DNA of 64,000 bases from Isoetes taiwanensis. Lineage: Eukaryota > Streptophyta > Lycopodiopsida > Isoetales > Isoetaceae. The stretch spans positions 563,392-627,391 of the forward strand of contig JAJEKV010000108.1 in NCBI GenBank assembly GCA_021234155.1, given 5' to 3'. Position 1 is the stretch's first letter, and every line of letters begins with the position of its first letter. The notes under the pieces were generated by a model. The model was given only the letters and a program-made list of their open reading frames with translations. It searched no databases and was not told the origin of the DNA. The translations under genes were made by a program, and so were the position numbers. This document shows, piece after piece, positions 1-12,684 of this stretch.

Positions 1-760
1 TGCCGCGCCATGTATTGTTTCCGCCAGCTCCGGAGTGCAGTAAATATCGGACGCTGATGTTATACCACGGGCATATCCGTGGTCATTCCGACATGTTATA
101 GCCACGCCAAAAATTACACGGCGTTTTTGTGGACTTAGCGGATTTTTTGCCATTTAAGACTGGAGAGCAAATTACGTCAGTCCGATGCACCGCGATGGAG
201 CCCTGCTGCTCAAATGATACGAGTACGAACGCTTTTGTTGGGGGGCCGCATGATATAAATTTTAATTTCATAAACTCTCCCGTTGCTACACCGTCCCGTC
301 CAACTGATAATGAGGTGGTCACGGACCTGCGCTTCTCTGTGCACACATCATTATTCAACCAAAACATGCCAAGCAAAGGATAGACGATGCGGCCGCCAGG
401 TGATCCGGCGTGGAGTTCTGTCCAACAGAAGTTTTCCATGCACATTGTGAAGGATCAGAACGGGATAATGGGACTCTGGACAACAAGGTTTGTGGGTATT
501 TCGTAAATCTCATGTTGGTTTAATTAGGGTTAATATCCCATGGCCGCTATAGATTTCAAAGTCGGATTAGGCTGTCTCCCATGGCTTCTGCGCATGTCTG
601 GGGCTTCACATTTTTCCTCAGGATCTTGAAGAGTGCAATGTCCCAAGTTTCATGCTGTTTCTGCTCGAAAATGATGAAGTGGGATTGTTAAGAAGAAAAG
701 CACTAGAGGAAACAGACTAGGGAAAAAAGAGAGGGAAAGAAGAGCTTCGATTTGAAGGCA
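1..760. other. Unassigned sequence
   Basis: Two overlapping open frames lie on opposite strands (129-383 plus, 83-445 minus). Neither shows a recognisable domain, and each is short enough to arise by chance. I see no splice-supported exon and no transposon end. Confidence 0.4.
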
Positions 761-761
761 T

Positions 762-1388
762 GTAGCACCTCTTAATCCATCGCAAGTTGATGCTTACACT
801 TCCAACTTTACTGCATTAGACCAAGTTCCTTCTTCCTCTCAAGTTTTTATATGCCAAGTAATATGTATTGAAGCTCCCTGTTGAATCCTATAAAGACTTT
901 GCCATTCCAAGGATCTGATTTCCTCATCCTTGAGTTTTACTGATCATGCCAATGCCCTCACCTCTGAGGTTTATTATACAGCCAACAACCCTGCTGAAGT
1001 TCCTCTTCAAAGCATTAAAGATTTGGCATATTATGATAATGTTTATCAGCCTCAACTTTGTTGTATTAGACAAGATGCCTCTGTCCTCTCAATTTTTGAG
1101 AAATGCCGAAGGCATGTGCTGAAGTTCCCCAGAAGTCCATACAGACTTGCTATTTCAAGGACCTGATTTTTACTACACTATGCCAAGTTCCCTGCCTCTC
1201 AGGTTTACCACAGATTGCCAAACAACCCTGTTGAAGCTCCTCCCTTCAAATCAATAAAGCTTTTGCCATTTCATCATGTTGACGAGCCTCCCACTTGCTG
1301 CATCATGTCAAGCATCTTCTGTCTCCAACATTTACTGTAAAATACCAAGCAGCTCTGTTCAAGCCTTTCGCCTATGTTGAATCTGGAG
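762..1388. repeat. Diverged ~120-bp tandem repeat, about five units
   Basis: Units begin near 819, 942, 1069, 1181 and 1306, spaced 112-127 bp. Each carries a CCTCTCAAG/CCTCTGAGG block, then a GCCAA word, a CTGTTGAAGCTCC-like block, an AAGCTTTTGCCAT-like block, and ends in CAACTTTGTTGTATTA or a close variant. A partial unit precedes the first. Units are strongly diverged, so the array is old. The small open frame at 930-1166 lies inside it and is probably incidental. Confidence 0.75.
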
Positions 1389-4117
1389 TCTGAGTCTAAT
1401 TTCATTTGTTTGAGTAATCATGTACAGTATCTATCTCCCCATGTGGCTTTGGAAATTGACAGTCAACCAGTTCCTATCTCTCTCATGCCTTCACCTCATA
1501 ACAATCAGCCTCCAAAATCAGCTCCTTCAATGTTTGACTGATCTGGTCACTCTGGGCCAGCTTTTACTTTTGGTTTGTATCTTTGTAGCAATCGTGCTGT
1601 CATTGCAAATCATTTTGCTAGGCAGATTAAAAGTGGACTTGGTGCCTTGTAAAGTTGGAGGAAGCCTCTTGTTTAGTACAAATTGTAAAAAGAGTTTGAT
1701 GTTTTGCATTTTGTGTTCAACGTCCATATTTTCAGGGATGGCTTATGCCTTTATGTATCTAGACTAGTCTGCTCTTCGTTGGTGAAACACAATATAAAGG
1801 AAAGTAACGTCCAAGCATAAGTTTCATAAGGATTCCATGAAGGGAGAAGTGGCAAGCTAATACAGTTTCTTTATCTAAGATCCAACATTGTTCTCAACCT
1901 CATGAAAGGAAATGACTATGAGGGATCATTCAGATCGATATAGTTGAATTCAAATGAACACGTAGAAGCTAATACGTATATTCATGCCATTTTTAAGGTT
2001 GGCACAAAAATAGGGCCGACTTTGAACTACATAATTGCAACCCAATTTGTTTTTAACACCTTTGGACAAACGCGAGTTTAGGGCTTGCACTCTATGGCTA
2101 TTCACATTGTAGCCAGGTGGGTTTTTTCATCACAATAACCCTTTGATTCCATCGATGGTTGTGAAAATTTTGAGGAAATCAGAGTTTGTTAGAGAGCTGG
2201 GCAAGAAAAAAACTGTCCAACATTGACCTAGCGCCGCTTTTAATTTTTCTTCTTCGAAGGCTTCTATGACCTAATAACATAGAATGAAGAATGTTTTTGT
2301 TATTTCTTATTTATGCGGCTACAAGTTACAGTTTCCATTGACGTAGTGTCAACAATCATATTAGAGGCTTGACATTTTAACATGCACAGCAAACCTGTCT
2401 CCGAAATAAGTATTGTCATTCAATGCATCATCACCATGTACTTTGCACACCTTATATCTCCAATGACACTTTATAGCTCCAAAGTAATTATGCAATAGCA
2501 ATCCATCTCATCCCATATAAGCGCCTCGAGAAAACTATGGAAAAGACTAAGACGCTTTAAGAGCCCTTAAAGACTTGAAAATATTGTATACAAGTTGTAT
2601 GAGATATGCTCAGCCAATTGACACTAACAATAACCTATCAACAATAGTATTGATCCGCCAGGATGCCCGGCTCTTTCCAACGTTGTTTGGCACATAAGAC
2701 ACTAATTTTTAGGGGTGGCTTATCGAGCACCAACATAGACCCCGCTTGTGCATCGACATTATCAAACAATCCCATATATATGATGATGTGGACCTCCTAG
2801 CCTACACTCGTAGCCATGCTACAACACTGCATGCCCCGATAAGTTTTGCTAAGCCACCGAACGGGTCAATTTGGTCGACTAAGGTCCCGCTTTGTCTCAT
2901 CTTCATGCCGCCCAAGGCTTCGCCACTTTAATCGAGGAGTAGTATAGAGGTAGTATCCACCCATAAGTACTGGGCAAAGAGTTTTCCACTATTATATATC
3001 GGGACTCTTCCATCCCATCTACGAAGTGTTAGCAGTTGATTGGCACCGCATGCCATGCGTATCAATTTTAACTACAAGGCAGAAGCTATATGACTAGGCC
3101 CATTCCGGTACGTTTCTTGTTCGTGCTTTTGGTGGAACTCCGCTTCTTTTATATGGAATTGGAATCAACGGTCTATCCCCCTCGACACATGGAATGAACT
3201 AGAGCAGTACAAAAGGTTTCGCTTATTGTCAAAATATCCCGTGTTATCTTCATCTTTCCATTCCATCTTCTTGCATCATCTCACTGGACTTCAGATCGCA
3301 TGCTTCTCCTTAAATTGTTGAAGCTATGATTGGTTGCCCACCAAATTTCCCATCTCTAATTGTATCCGCCCATATAAACCTTTTTAAGATCCTTCATCAA
3401 TGAGTTCACAACTTGTTTTAGAAATCTCGCATTAAGTCGCCATAATCTAATAAGTCTTCATAGCTTCCATCATCCTGTTACATCTCCTTATTATTCTGAT
3501 ATTTGTCATCTTAATGCTTGCTTGTTCCTCGCTTTCTTTTACTATAAATCTTTTTCCTCGGATCCTTATCATCCCACAAAATAGATGATGCTTATAAGCC
3601 TAAATTATCATCACGAGTGAGCCCATATTACGACGTGAGAAGCCATATTTTTTCACTACAATTATGTGCTCTTTACCATTATTATGCCCACTGTATTCAT
3701 TAAAATAATATATGGATGATTTTACTCCTTGCCCAACTTCTCTCTAAACGAACAAAGTGATTGATATGTTTGCCCGCTTTTACCAACGATTGGCCTAAGT
3801 CACTTCTTATTCTCCATTGTGCTACATTCAGACTCCTTTTTTCATCCAAAATTAAGTAATTCTTTAAGAAATTGGAAAAAATTTATCTTTGTCCGTCCTT
3901 TCAGTTAATCCATTCATCTCTCGCTCCTTTGGCATGTTTTTAGGTTTCTTACAATTTTACGCATTACTTTTTGGACCTTTGGTTTCCCGCTTTGACTTTT
4001 TTGCCTATCATCTTACCCAAAATTTTTTCAATCGAATGCATCCATCACCTTATCTCCTCCGCACGCTAGAATTTTGTTCTAAACTCACCTTCCTTCTACA
4101 ACCATTGGATTTGATGG
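1389..4117. other. Unassigned AT-rich sequence
   Basis: No gene recognised. The longest open frame (1420-1767, plus, 115 codons) is rich in Leu, Ile, Cys and Phe and would give two or three hydrophobic helices, but shows no family motif. Frames at 2746-2931 and 3889-4185 are no better supported. The stretch from 2.6 to 4.1 kb may be a heavily decayed retroelement, but I cannot identify one. Confidence 0.35.
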
Positions 4118-4256
4118 TTTTTTTTGTTGTTGTTGTTTTTTTTTTTTTTTTTTTAGGGGGGGGGGTGGGTCTCGATCCCAAGTAGACTCCACGCTGGATT
4201 TTATGGTCTTTTTCAAAAGCACAAAATATCTCGCTCTCTACACCGCATGAGCTCTT
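4118..4256 (-). mobile_element. Possible tRNA-derived SINE remnant
   Basis: On the minus strand a B-box-like word (GGATCGAGACC, 4168-4178) lies inside GGGATCGAGACCC and is followed by a C-run and a long A-rich tail, seen on the plus strand as T-runs at 4118-4154. Upstream on the minus strand, GAGCTCATGCGGTGTAGAGAGC resembles a tRNA D-arm region in shortened form. A pol III box followed by a poly(A) tail suggests a SINE. The A box is weak and no target duplication was found. Confidence 0.35.
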
Positions 4257-5157
4257 TCAATCAGACATTTATGTTCTAATGCTCGCTCTTCCTTCTCTTG
4301 GCAAATTGTTTTCGTAAGGAAGGGCAACCTTAATGTTCCTTCTATTTTATATAAGATGGGTTATTCTCCCACTTTGGATCTTCAAATTTTTTGCTTTGGA
4401 AATTTTCGATGGCCTTCATTTTTCTATCTCCGCTGAGCCTATTTGGATTCCTTTGGTTTAATGAGTGGGCAAATTACTTTATTTCGTTTTCCTTGTTCAC
4501 TTGATGTTTTCCGGAAACACCTTTTTGAGATCCGTGATCAAGTTGGTCGCTTTTACATCATCGTTCATACCAAGCTTTGTAAATTCAATTTTGTCTATCA
4601 TCATCGTTTTCTACCGATGATTTTATTATTGCGCCCTCAGATAGTCGTAATGCCTTTGCTTATATTTTAATTGGTCTTCGCTTCTATGGTAGACATTATT
4701 ATGGACCAGTTCTCAATGGGGACCCTTTGTTTCTTCCGCGGCTCTTTTAGTGCATTCTTCTCTTGGGTGTTAGTCTTTTCTCATAATTTTGTAGAGTGTC
4801 ACCGCCAAGTCGCCATATTTATTTTGAAATGTAGTTTTTCATAAATCTAATAATATGATGTTTCGTTTGTTTAAGTTGATAGTAGTGGTGTACTTACCAT
4901 TGTTTTACCCCACGTCGCCATTCCCTATTGTCATCACAAGCACCATCTAAAATTCACTATATTCACCGGGCCTTTATCGGCTTGTCTTATGGTGCATATC
5001 TAACTATCTTTCTTATCTCCCCGCTTCCTTTGTAGTTGTAGCCTTTTTGTCCTTTGCACAATCCTAAGTTATCCCTCTATTATTCGGGATTTATTTAAAT
5101 ACGCGCCTCCCAAAGACAAAAAAAAGAAATCGGTCCTGACTACCTAATAAAGCTTGA
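4257..5157. other. Unassigned sequence
   Basis: No gene recognised. An open frame at 4443-4670 shows no domain I can name. Confidence 0.35.
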
Positions 5158-5745
5158 GATGGAGAATCGGATGAAACGAATTTTCCCACACTTGTATGCA
5201 GATGCCGCTCACCCAAGCGTAAGAACAACATTATCGACAGGGTATTTGGAACAAGCATGTCGACTGCAAGCCTGGAACACCTATTTGAAAATCTATACTA
5301 TCTCTAAAAAATGAGGGATACACTAAAACTTAGCGACAAAACCTTCATAAAGGTTGCATCGCATTTGTATCCATACATCGGGCATCGAGATAATCTCAAC
5401 ATGGAAGATGAAGAGGACATAAGAAATTTTCCGATTGAATTTATTAACCACCTCACCCTCGAATGCACCAATGAAGCTCAACATCAATGTAGAGCAATAG
5501 TAATGTTGCTAAGGAACATGTATCCTCGGTGGCTATGCAACCCCGACACGCGCATGTGCATCACCCGCTGCAACAAAAAGAATCTACCAGCGGAAATAAT
5601 TATTAAAATGAGTTTAGAGGCACCCCAATCCTGGCTCCCAAAGATCAACGGACTATGCGATTCGCACATACCATTCACCAGGAGACTATACCCAATCAGG
5701 CGAAGCTGCGATGACAATAAACAAGTCGCCGAGGCCAATCTCTAG
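5158..5745 (+). pseudogene. Unrecognised reading frame split by one stop
   Basis: The plus frame is open from 5158 to 5745 except for a single TAA at 5305-5307, two codons before an ATG at 5311. The 144-codon downstream part has a balanced, protein-like composition with several Cys and His residues (a CNPDTRMCITRC stretch near residue 76) and is not low complexity. The upstream part also reads plausibly, with a basic CRCRSPKRK stretch. One reading is an old exon with one nonsense mutation; the other is a chance frame. I do not recognise the family and no splice sites decide it. Confidence 0.3.
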
Positions 5746-6942
5746 AGACCTGTTGGACTTTTATCGACAAAATTTTGCACATGGTCAACTTTATATGTTG
5801 CTCTCTCAAGGTGCATCTCTCGCATTGTGAACCGAAAATTGCGCGGAAATATCCGCGTCAAGGTGCATTTGCACAAAAGACCAATCGAATGTATTAAAAG
5901 TCAATGATATAAAAAGAAGCACTTATATAAATAGAGCAAGATTCATTTGAATATATTACAATGGAAAAGAGGTCAGCCTGCTAGGGCCGCCTAGTAGTTT
6001 ATATATAGTGTTATAACCGTATATCTTCAATCTTGCCCTAGATCTGACGGCCGAGGATTTGGTCGACCAATAAGCAGAAGATGATATGTGCGTGTCTTCA
6101 CCAATAATTCATCTTGACCTGTTTTAATGTGATTCGTGGTTAAAGGGTGGAAGAGAAAAGGGAAACGGAAAAGGGAAAAGGGTGGGGAAAGGGAAATGGG
6201 GCAAAAGAAAAAAGATAACGGAAAAGAAGAAAAGTGGAAAATATGAAAAAAAAAAAAAGGAAACGGAAAAGGAAAAGTGGGAAGGGAGAAAATGAGGGAA
6301 GGGAAAAAGTTTAAAGAAGATGTATGATAATAGCACAAAAGCAGCGGGATCCAACTGGAAACCCGAAGAGCGTTAGACACTTTCCTCGCTCAATGCCATG
6401 TTAAATTTTGTAAGGACCGCATGGCGATCATGATGTTTGGTTCGGTTCAATTGGGACATTGAGAAGCAAAGCCTCTGCCTCATCAAGCCATTTTGTTCAA
6501 CTAAAGTTGGTGTATTGTGGTGAAGGCTGGAATAGATTGGTTTGCCCATTAAGGGGTGATGTTGGAAGTTGGAGTGTGTGTAATGGCACATATGAAGAAT
6601 GAGTCATTGGAAGAGTGCCAAAAGCCCCCATCAAAAGGTTGGTAACTCAGTCCAGAGTACTTGGCTTGCAGGCACGAGGTCTTATGTTCGATCTCCAATT
6701 TGTATACCCAATCAAAGTAGCTCATTACGCGACAGCGATTAAGCACGAATTCATCAATTTGAGAATTTTAAGCTATCTAGCAAAAACAATTTTTACTCAA
6801 GCTGAACGACAATTTTATTGCTCATCCTCATCATCTTCCTTATCCTCATTAGCAACCATGTCTCTTAACTGAGAGGCCACTTTGGCTAGAATCAAAATAG
6901 TTGAAGGCATTCCTTCAATCATCCATGCAAAGCCAAGGGTTT
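5746..6942. repeat. Purine-rich array with a Helitron-like leader
   Basis: From 6144 to 6312 the plus strand is almost pure G+A, built of GGGAAAAGG and GGAAACGG words. This is the same class of repeat, on the complementary strand, as the large pyrimidine array at 40.1-41.8 kb. The preceding 140 bp (TTATATATAGTGTTATAACC at 6000-6019, then a CCCTAGATCTGACGG block) resembles the inferred 5' end of the Helitron at 40.0-41.9 kb read on its own strand. No 3' hairpin terminus follows. The open frames at 6027-6380 minus are translations of the array. From 6320 to 6942 I see nothing recognisable. Confidence 0.5.
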
Positions 6943-7560
6943 TTATGGGTTAGTATGGAATACAATCATTATGGTTAGGTGTCCACCTCTTCTCCCAACA
7001 AATGACGTAGTTATTGGAATGAGATACAATCTTCCTATTGACAAGCTCCCATGAAGAGACATCTCCTCTTTAGAGCGAGGATCATTTGGGTCTTCTATAG
7101 GGTTTTTCTCTGCATAAGCTAACCATGTCTGACAGTTATCAGCTGGCCTCACATGCAAGAACATACCCTTCTTGATATCTTGATATGGATCAAAGATCTG
7201 AATGGGATTTTAGGGTTTTTTGCTGGGTTACTACCTCTGATTCAACCAAAGCATCTCGCTGTATGTGATGGAAGAAATCATGCATGTCAGATGGACCAGC
7301 ATCCATCTCTCAAGAATACGTAGTAGCTCCAACCAATTGTCGATGAAATCATTCATGCATGTGTTAGACCATAGGTGTTACTCAAAGTACCTATGTCCTT
7401 AAGAGCTTTCTCAAGAGGTACAATCTTTGGTACCCCAGGATGAATTCTGGATGCACCCGCTGCATCTACCTTCCACAATTTGATACTCTTCTCTGGAAGC
7501 CACTTTTCATGCCCAGATCTCATCTCATAAAATATATTAGAGGCCAACATTAAGCCGTTC
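6943..7560 (-). pseudogene. Unrecognised minus-strand gene fragment at the transposon's left flank
   Basis: Two minus frames, 7353-7550 (65 codons) and 6943-7164 (73 codons), have ordinary soluble-protein composition. The first contains KWLPEKSIKLWKVDAAG and PKIVPLEKALKDIGT. The fragment ends only about 13 bp from the left terminus of the 7573-16537 transposon. Minus-strand exon-like sequence resumes directly beyond the right terminus at 16538. The inference is one gene interrupted by the transposon; frame continuity across the insertion could not be confirmed. A TAG lies just inside the frame near the junction. The family is not recognised. Confidence 0.3.
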
Positions 7561-7572
7561 TAGATGGCCAAT

Positions 7573-7890
7573 CACACTACAACCCCAACATTTGGTCCAC
7601 GGCTGAAAACAACAGTAAAAACAAAATACGCGTTGTCTTTTTGAAGATTTGAAAAAAACCTACACGTAGTTATATGGGGGTGTGGTTTTCCAAGGATATG
7701 CTGTAGTTTTTCTTAAGGATACGTAGTTTTTTTTTTTAAGAATGGGTGGTTTCTAAAGGAGGTGTAGTCTCTTTTTTAAGGATGTATTGTTTTCTCAGGC
7801 GGTATAGTTTTTTGAAGGGATGTTTTTTCTCAGGTGTTGTTTTTTAAGGTAGTGTTTTTTTGAGGTGTGGTTTTTTGAGGTTTTCTAATA
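7573..7890 (+). repeat. Left terminus and subterminal repeats of the CACTA-like element
   Basis: After the terminal ~24 bp, degenerate units of roughly 18-25 bp follow, each with GTAGTTTTT, GTGTAGTC, GTATAGTTTTTT or GTGTTGTTTT, then TTAAGGAT or TGAGG. About ten units lie between 7665 and 7885. Confidence 0.55.
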
Positions 7891-8513
7891 ATTCATGTAT
7901 GATCAAGTTGTCCACATGCCATTACTGCCACAAAATGGCAGCATACAAGAGTTATATATGTTTGACACACTTCACTAGCATTTGACTTCATACATGTATT
8001 GTGTGAGCTTGTAGAGCGTGAAAATTGAAGACATCCATCGCAACTTGTAGAAGTTGATATGAAGAACCAAAAATGGATAGTTTGGCATCATACAGGCATT
8101 TCTTGAAGGACATTTGATCACCTAAGCATCTTGAACACTTGAAGTCAAAGGTTGAACACCCAAAAGTTAATTGGAGGACTGCTCGAAATTCAATTAATAG
8201 CATAATAACAAGGAGTACTTTGCATGATTCAAGCTTTGCCATGATGTTACTTCTTAAGGCATGATTTGCTATTTCCCAAGGCTTTACTACCATCATTCCA
8301 CCCAAAACATCATCTCTTATACATCATTTTCTCCTTTTTCATACACCCGGTTTCAAGACCAAAGTTAGCAAGACTATTTTTTCCTAGTCAAAGAACACTA
8401 TTTATCCATCGCGATATGAAAATTTGCTAAAATTCCATTCAATTTAGCCATTTCTAAAGTCCCCAAAACCATATTCTCTAAAGTAACAAAGAGAGAGAGG
8501 AAGTATACCTTTT
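7891..8513. other. Unassigned transposon interior
   Basis: A 105-codon minus frame (7988-8305) contains FDFKCSRCLGDQMSFKKC, with several Cys residues. It has no recognised domain or splice support. Nothing else is seen. Confidence 0.3.
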
Positions 8514-10100
8514 CAACATGCCATCCGGGCTCCAACATGCCAAGTTGTCTCAAACATACCATCGGGGCTCCCAACATGCCACCTAGGCTCCCAACATGCC
8601 AAGGTGGCTCAAACATGCCAAGGTGGCTCCAACATTCCACCTAGGCTCGAATATGCAAGGTGGCTCAAACATGCCACTAGGCTCCAACATGCCAAGGTGG
8701 CTCAAGCATGCCAAGGTGGGCTCCGAAGATGCAACCTAGGCTCCAACATGCCAAGGTGGCTCAAACATGCCATGTGCCTCCAACATGCCACCTAGGCTCA
8801 AACATGCCAAAGGTGGCTCCAACATGCCATCTAGCCTCCCCATGCCAAAGGTGGCTCAACATGCCACCTAGGCTCAAACATGCCAAAGGTGGCTCAAATA
8901 TGCCATCGCAGGCTCCAACATGCCACCTAGGCTCCAACATGCCAAGGTGGCTCAAACATGCCAAGGTGGCTCAAAACATGCCAAGGTGGCTCCAACGCGG
9001 GCCATGCGGGGCTCCAACATGCCACCTGGCTCAAACATGCCAACCATTGGCTCAAAAACACCACCTAAGGCCAATATGCCAAGGTAGCTCAAACATGCCA
9101 CCCCAATCCAACATACCAAGGTGGCTCAAACATGCCAAAAGGTGCATGGCTCAATCATGCCATGCCCGCTCCCAACATGCCACCCAGGGCTCCAACATGC
9201 CAAGGTGGCTCAAACATGCCATGTGGGCTCCAACATGCCACCCAGGCTCCAACATGCCAAAAGTGGCTCAAACACGCCACCTAGGTCCAACATGCCAAGG
9301 TGGTTCCAACATGCCACCTAGGCTTCAACATGCCAAGGTTTCAAACATGTCATGTGCTCCAACATGCCACCTAGGCTCCAACATTTCTTGGCAGGTGGCT
9401 CAAACATGCCAAGGTGGCTCCAACATGCCACCTAGGCTCAAACATGCCAGGTGGCTCGGACAGCCATGCAGGGCTCCGGCACGCCCGGGTAAACAAACAT
9501 GCCAAGTTTTCCTCCAACATGCCACCTAGGCTCCCGAGCATGCCCAAGTTGGCTCCAACATGCCACCTAGGCTCCAACATGCCACCTAGGCTCAAACATG
9601 CCAAGGTGGGCTTCAACATGCCATCACGAACCAACATGCGCGGGTGGCTCCAACATCTGCTTATACAGCTCCGGCATGCCACCTAGGCTCCAACATGCGG
9701 GTGGCTCAAACGCCAAGGTGGCTCCAACATTCCACCTGGGCTTCGAATATGCCAGAGTTGGCTCAAACATGCCGCCCCGAAAGAACCAATATGCCAAGGT
9801 GGCTCAAGCATTGCCAAGATGGGCTCCGACATGCAACCCTAGGCTCCAACATGCCAAGTGGCTCCAACATGCCATGTGGGCTCCGGCATGCCACCTAGGC
9901 TCCAACATGCCAAGGTGGGCTCAAACATGCAAGGTGGCTCCAACATGCCATCTGGCCTGCATGCCAAACTGGCTCAACATGCCACCTGGCAAACATGCCA
10001 AGGTGGCTCCAACATGCCATGCAGGCTCAAACATGCCACCTAGGCTCCAACATGCCACCTAGGCTCCAACATGCCAGGTGAAAGGCTCAAACAATACCCT
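8514..10100 (+). repeat. 19-bp minisatellite array, left palindrome arm
   Basis: About 1.6 kb of degenerate 19-bp units of two alternating types, CTCCAACATGCCAAGGTGG and CTCCAACATGCCACCTAGG, with CTCA replacing CTCC in many. The core of the second type (CCACCTAGG) is the reverse complement of the first core (CCAAGGTGG) at 8 of 9 positions, so neighbouring units can pair. Long open frames across this array (for example 8708-9529 and 9598-10062) are repeat translations rich in Cys, His, Pro and Met, not genes. Confidence 0.95.
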
Positions 10101-12684
10101 GGCTCCATCTTTGGTCTTTTCATTGGGTGATGTTGTTGGCAAATTTTTGGTGACATGGCTAGATGATGGTGACATGGATATGATGACTAGGACTTTATGC
10201 AAAATATGATAACCTTTGAAATTTTTGCCAGAGGAGTTTGTAGGGATAGAATAGAGGATCTTGAAGAACTTAAAGCTGACACCCTTTCCCCATCCCGGCT
10301 CCGGGCCAAGACTTTCTTGGCTTCCTCACATGCCAAGGCCGGACCCAAAAAGATGGACCTCGAAAGGCTATCGAGGCAGCCCTTCTGCATGCCCTGCAGG
10401 AGGGCAAATGCAATACCCTCCCCCCCCCCACTCCATCGGGAGCTCAATTTTCCTATCAAACGTTGAATCGCCATTCAAATGCTTAACATGCCAAAAAAAA
10501 AAATCCAAGATCGTCCAGAAGCTTATCAAACCACGAAGCATCCTGCGAGGCTCCATTGGTAAGTGTAGAAAACAAGTGTTTTGTCATTGAGGCGGCCTAA
10601 AAAGCTTTGAATGGAGATTAGGACTTGTGATCGTCAGGAATGGTGAAAATTACCCCAAGGACCAAGTTACATGGTCATTTGGAGCCAACGAAAAACGAAC
10701 CCTCTACATAGTAGTATTAAGCTGACCACCTCCTAGGCCAATTGACTCTGAGCGTGTTGGACATGAGTTTGGTGCTTCTTGGAGAAGAGTGGTCTTACGC
10801 CCGAGATGGTCCCGGGATCGACATTTGAGTCCGTGGCGAGTCAGTTCACATGATTTTGGAGTGGGAGAGTTGCCCATCGCCTCCCCCTTCGGGGAGGACT
10901 TTTGGGGACGCTCAATTTTTTAAGGTTTTAAGGGTCTCTTGCCATCAACACCCTCTCCTACGTGATGACATTGTGCAAGATCTCAAAAAATCGACTAGGA
11001 TCTGACCTCCAAATGTAAACCTGTGTGTTGCTAGGTTATTGAAAGCTTTGCGTTATGGAGGTCGTGTTTTAGTCGGTTGCACTTGGGACATGGTGTCGAA
11101 AAAGGCTGATTGAAAATGTAAAAGAATAATAAGGCTGTAGGAATGGGATTTGGATTTATCTTCCTCGATTATTGGCAATTAGAAGTCAATTGGCACCTTT
11201 TGGAGTAGCAAAATTTTTTGGGATTCGTCGGATGGTTAATGTAGATCCAAATTTTTGACTATTGCCAAGATATGCGTTTAGCAAGGTGCCTAGCTATCCA
11301 AGAAAACACCCGTTTGGCCTATAAACGTAAACCCTACAACAACCTAGCAACAACACGGGGTTTACGCCGCTGAGGCCAAAACGGGGTCGCTTTTCCTTGA
11401 TAGCTGGCAATCTTGCCAAACGCATGTGGAGCCATGGCAACTCCAAATAACATAGTTTGACCATTGGCCATCCCGAATGATCCCAAAACAATTTTGCTAC
11501 CGCAAAAGGTGTTTTGACTTCTAATTGCCAAGAATCGAGTAAGATAAATCCAAATCCCATTCCCTCGCCCTATGCTTCACATTTTCAACCGGCAATTTCA
11601 CCATATCCCAAGTGCAACCTATCAAAACTCGACCCCATAAGGTAAACCCTTCAATAACCTAGCAACACACTGTGGTTTACCTTTTCGTAGGCCACATCCC
11701 TAGTCAAATTCGACCAAAAATCTTGCAAATAATGTCATCAATGAGGGAGGGTGCTGACGCTTTAAGATGGACCTTAAACCTTTCTCGGAGGCGTTCAAAG
11801 GTCCTCTCCCAAAGAACCCCCTCGCCACGACGGGCAACTTTCCCAATTCGAATCACGGGTGGAACTCCACTCGCCAATGGACTCAAAACGATGACATTAC
11901 CTCGAGACCAAGTTTCGGCAAAAGACCACCCATTTTCCAAGAAGCTTTTCTAAAGTGTCTCCTGCGTCTAACATGTTCGTAGTCAATTGGTCTAAGAGGT
12001 GGTCGCAGTATCACCGCCATGTAGAGGGTTCGTTTTTTCGCTGCAAAAAATGACCATGTAACTTGGTCCCTAGGTAATTTCGCCGCCCGATGGCATGGTA
12101 AGCCGAATCTCCATTCCCGAGCCTTTGCCCCGAACCACAAAACATTTGGTTTCTACACTGGTCAACCCGCAGACGCTGCGGGTTTGGATAAGTTCTCCGG
12201 ACGGATCTTGATTTTTTTGAGCCCGCTCGGGAAAAGTGTTACTTGAATGGTAGATTCAACGGCCCGGATAGGGAAAATTGAGCCCGTGAGGGAGGGGGGA
12301 AGGGCATTGGCATTTGCTCCCGTGAGGAGCCGGACACGGTAAGGTCGCCGATAACCTTCCCTCGAGGTCCATCTTTGGGGTCCGCCTCCCCCTCGGGTGA
12401 GGAAGCCGCCAAAAAGTCTTGGCCCCGGTTCGATTTGGGGAAAGGGTATCGCCAAGTTCTTCAAGATCCTCTATTCTATCCCTGCCAACCTCCTCTACCA
12501 AAAATTTCAAAGGTTATCATATTTTTGCATAAAGTCCTTAGTCATCATATCCATGTCACCATCATCTAGCCATGTCACCCAAAAAATTTGCCAACATCAC
12601 CCAATAATGAAAAGACCAAAGATTTTGGCATCTTTTCATTTTGGCCTAGTGACCTTTTGCTTACATACGCCATGTCACCACTTG
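10101..12684. repeat. Imperfect palindrome, two ~1.25-kb inverted arms
   Basis: The left arm (10101 to about 11350, plus) recurs as its reverse complement in the right arm (about 11360-12684). Matching pairs include GATAGAATAGAGGATCTTG near 10246 with its complement ending near 12481, GGACCAAGTTACATGGTCAT near 10659 with its complement near 12070, and AATGGGATTTGGATTTATCTT near 11145 with its complement ending near 11562. All pairs centre at about 11350-11365, so almost no spacer exists. By eye the arms are roughly 70-80 percent alike. Both keep parallel reading frames running toward the centre (for example DRIEDLEEL and DQVTWSF), suggesting each holds a fragment of one unrecognised coding sequence. 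Confidence 0.85.

Noticed and set aside
8604-10062. Long open frames (up to 273 codons) rich in Cys, His, Pro and Met
   Set aside because: They are translations of the 19-bp minisatellite; open frames exist in several registers and on both strands, with no non-repeat segment.
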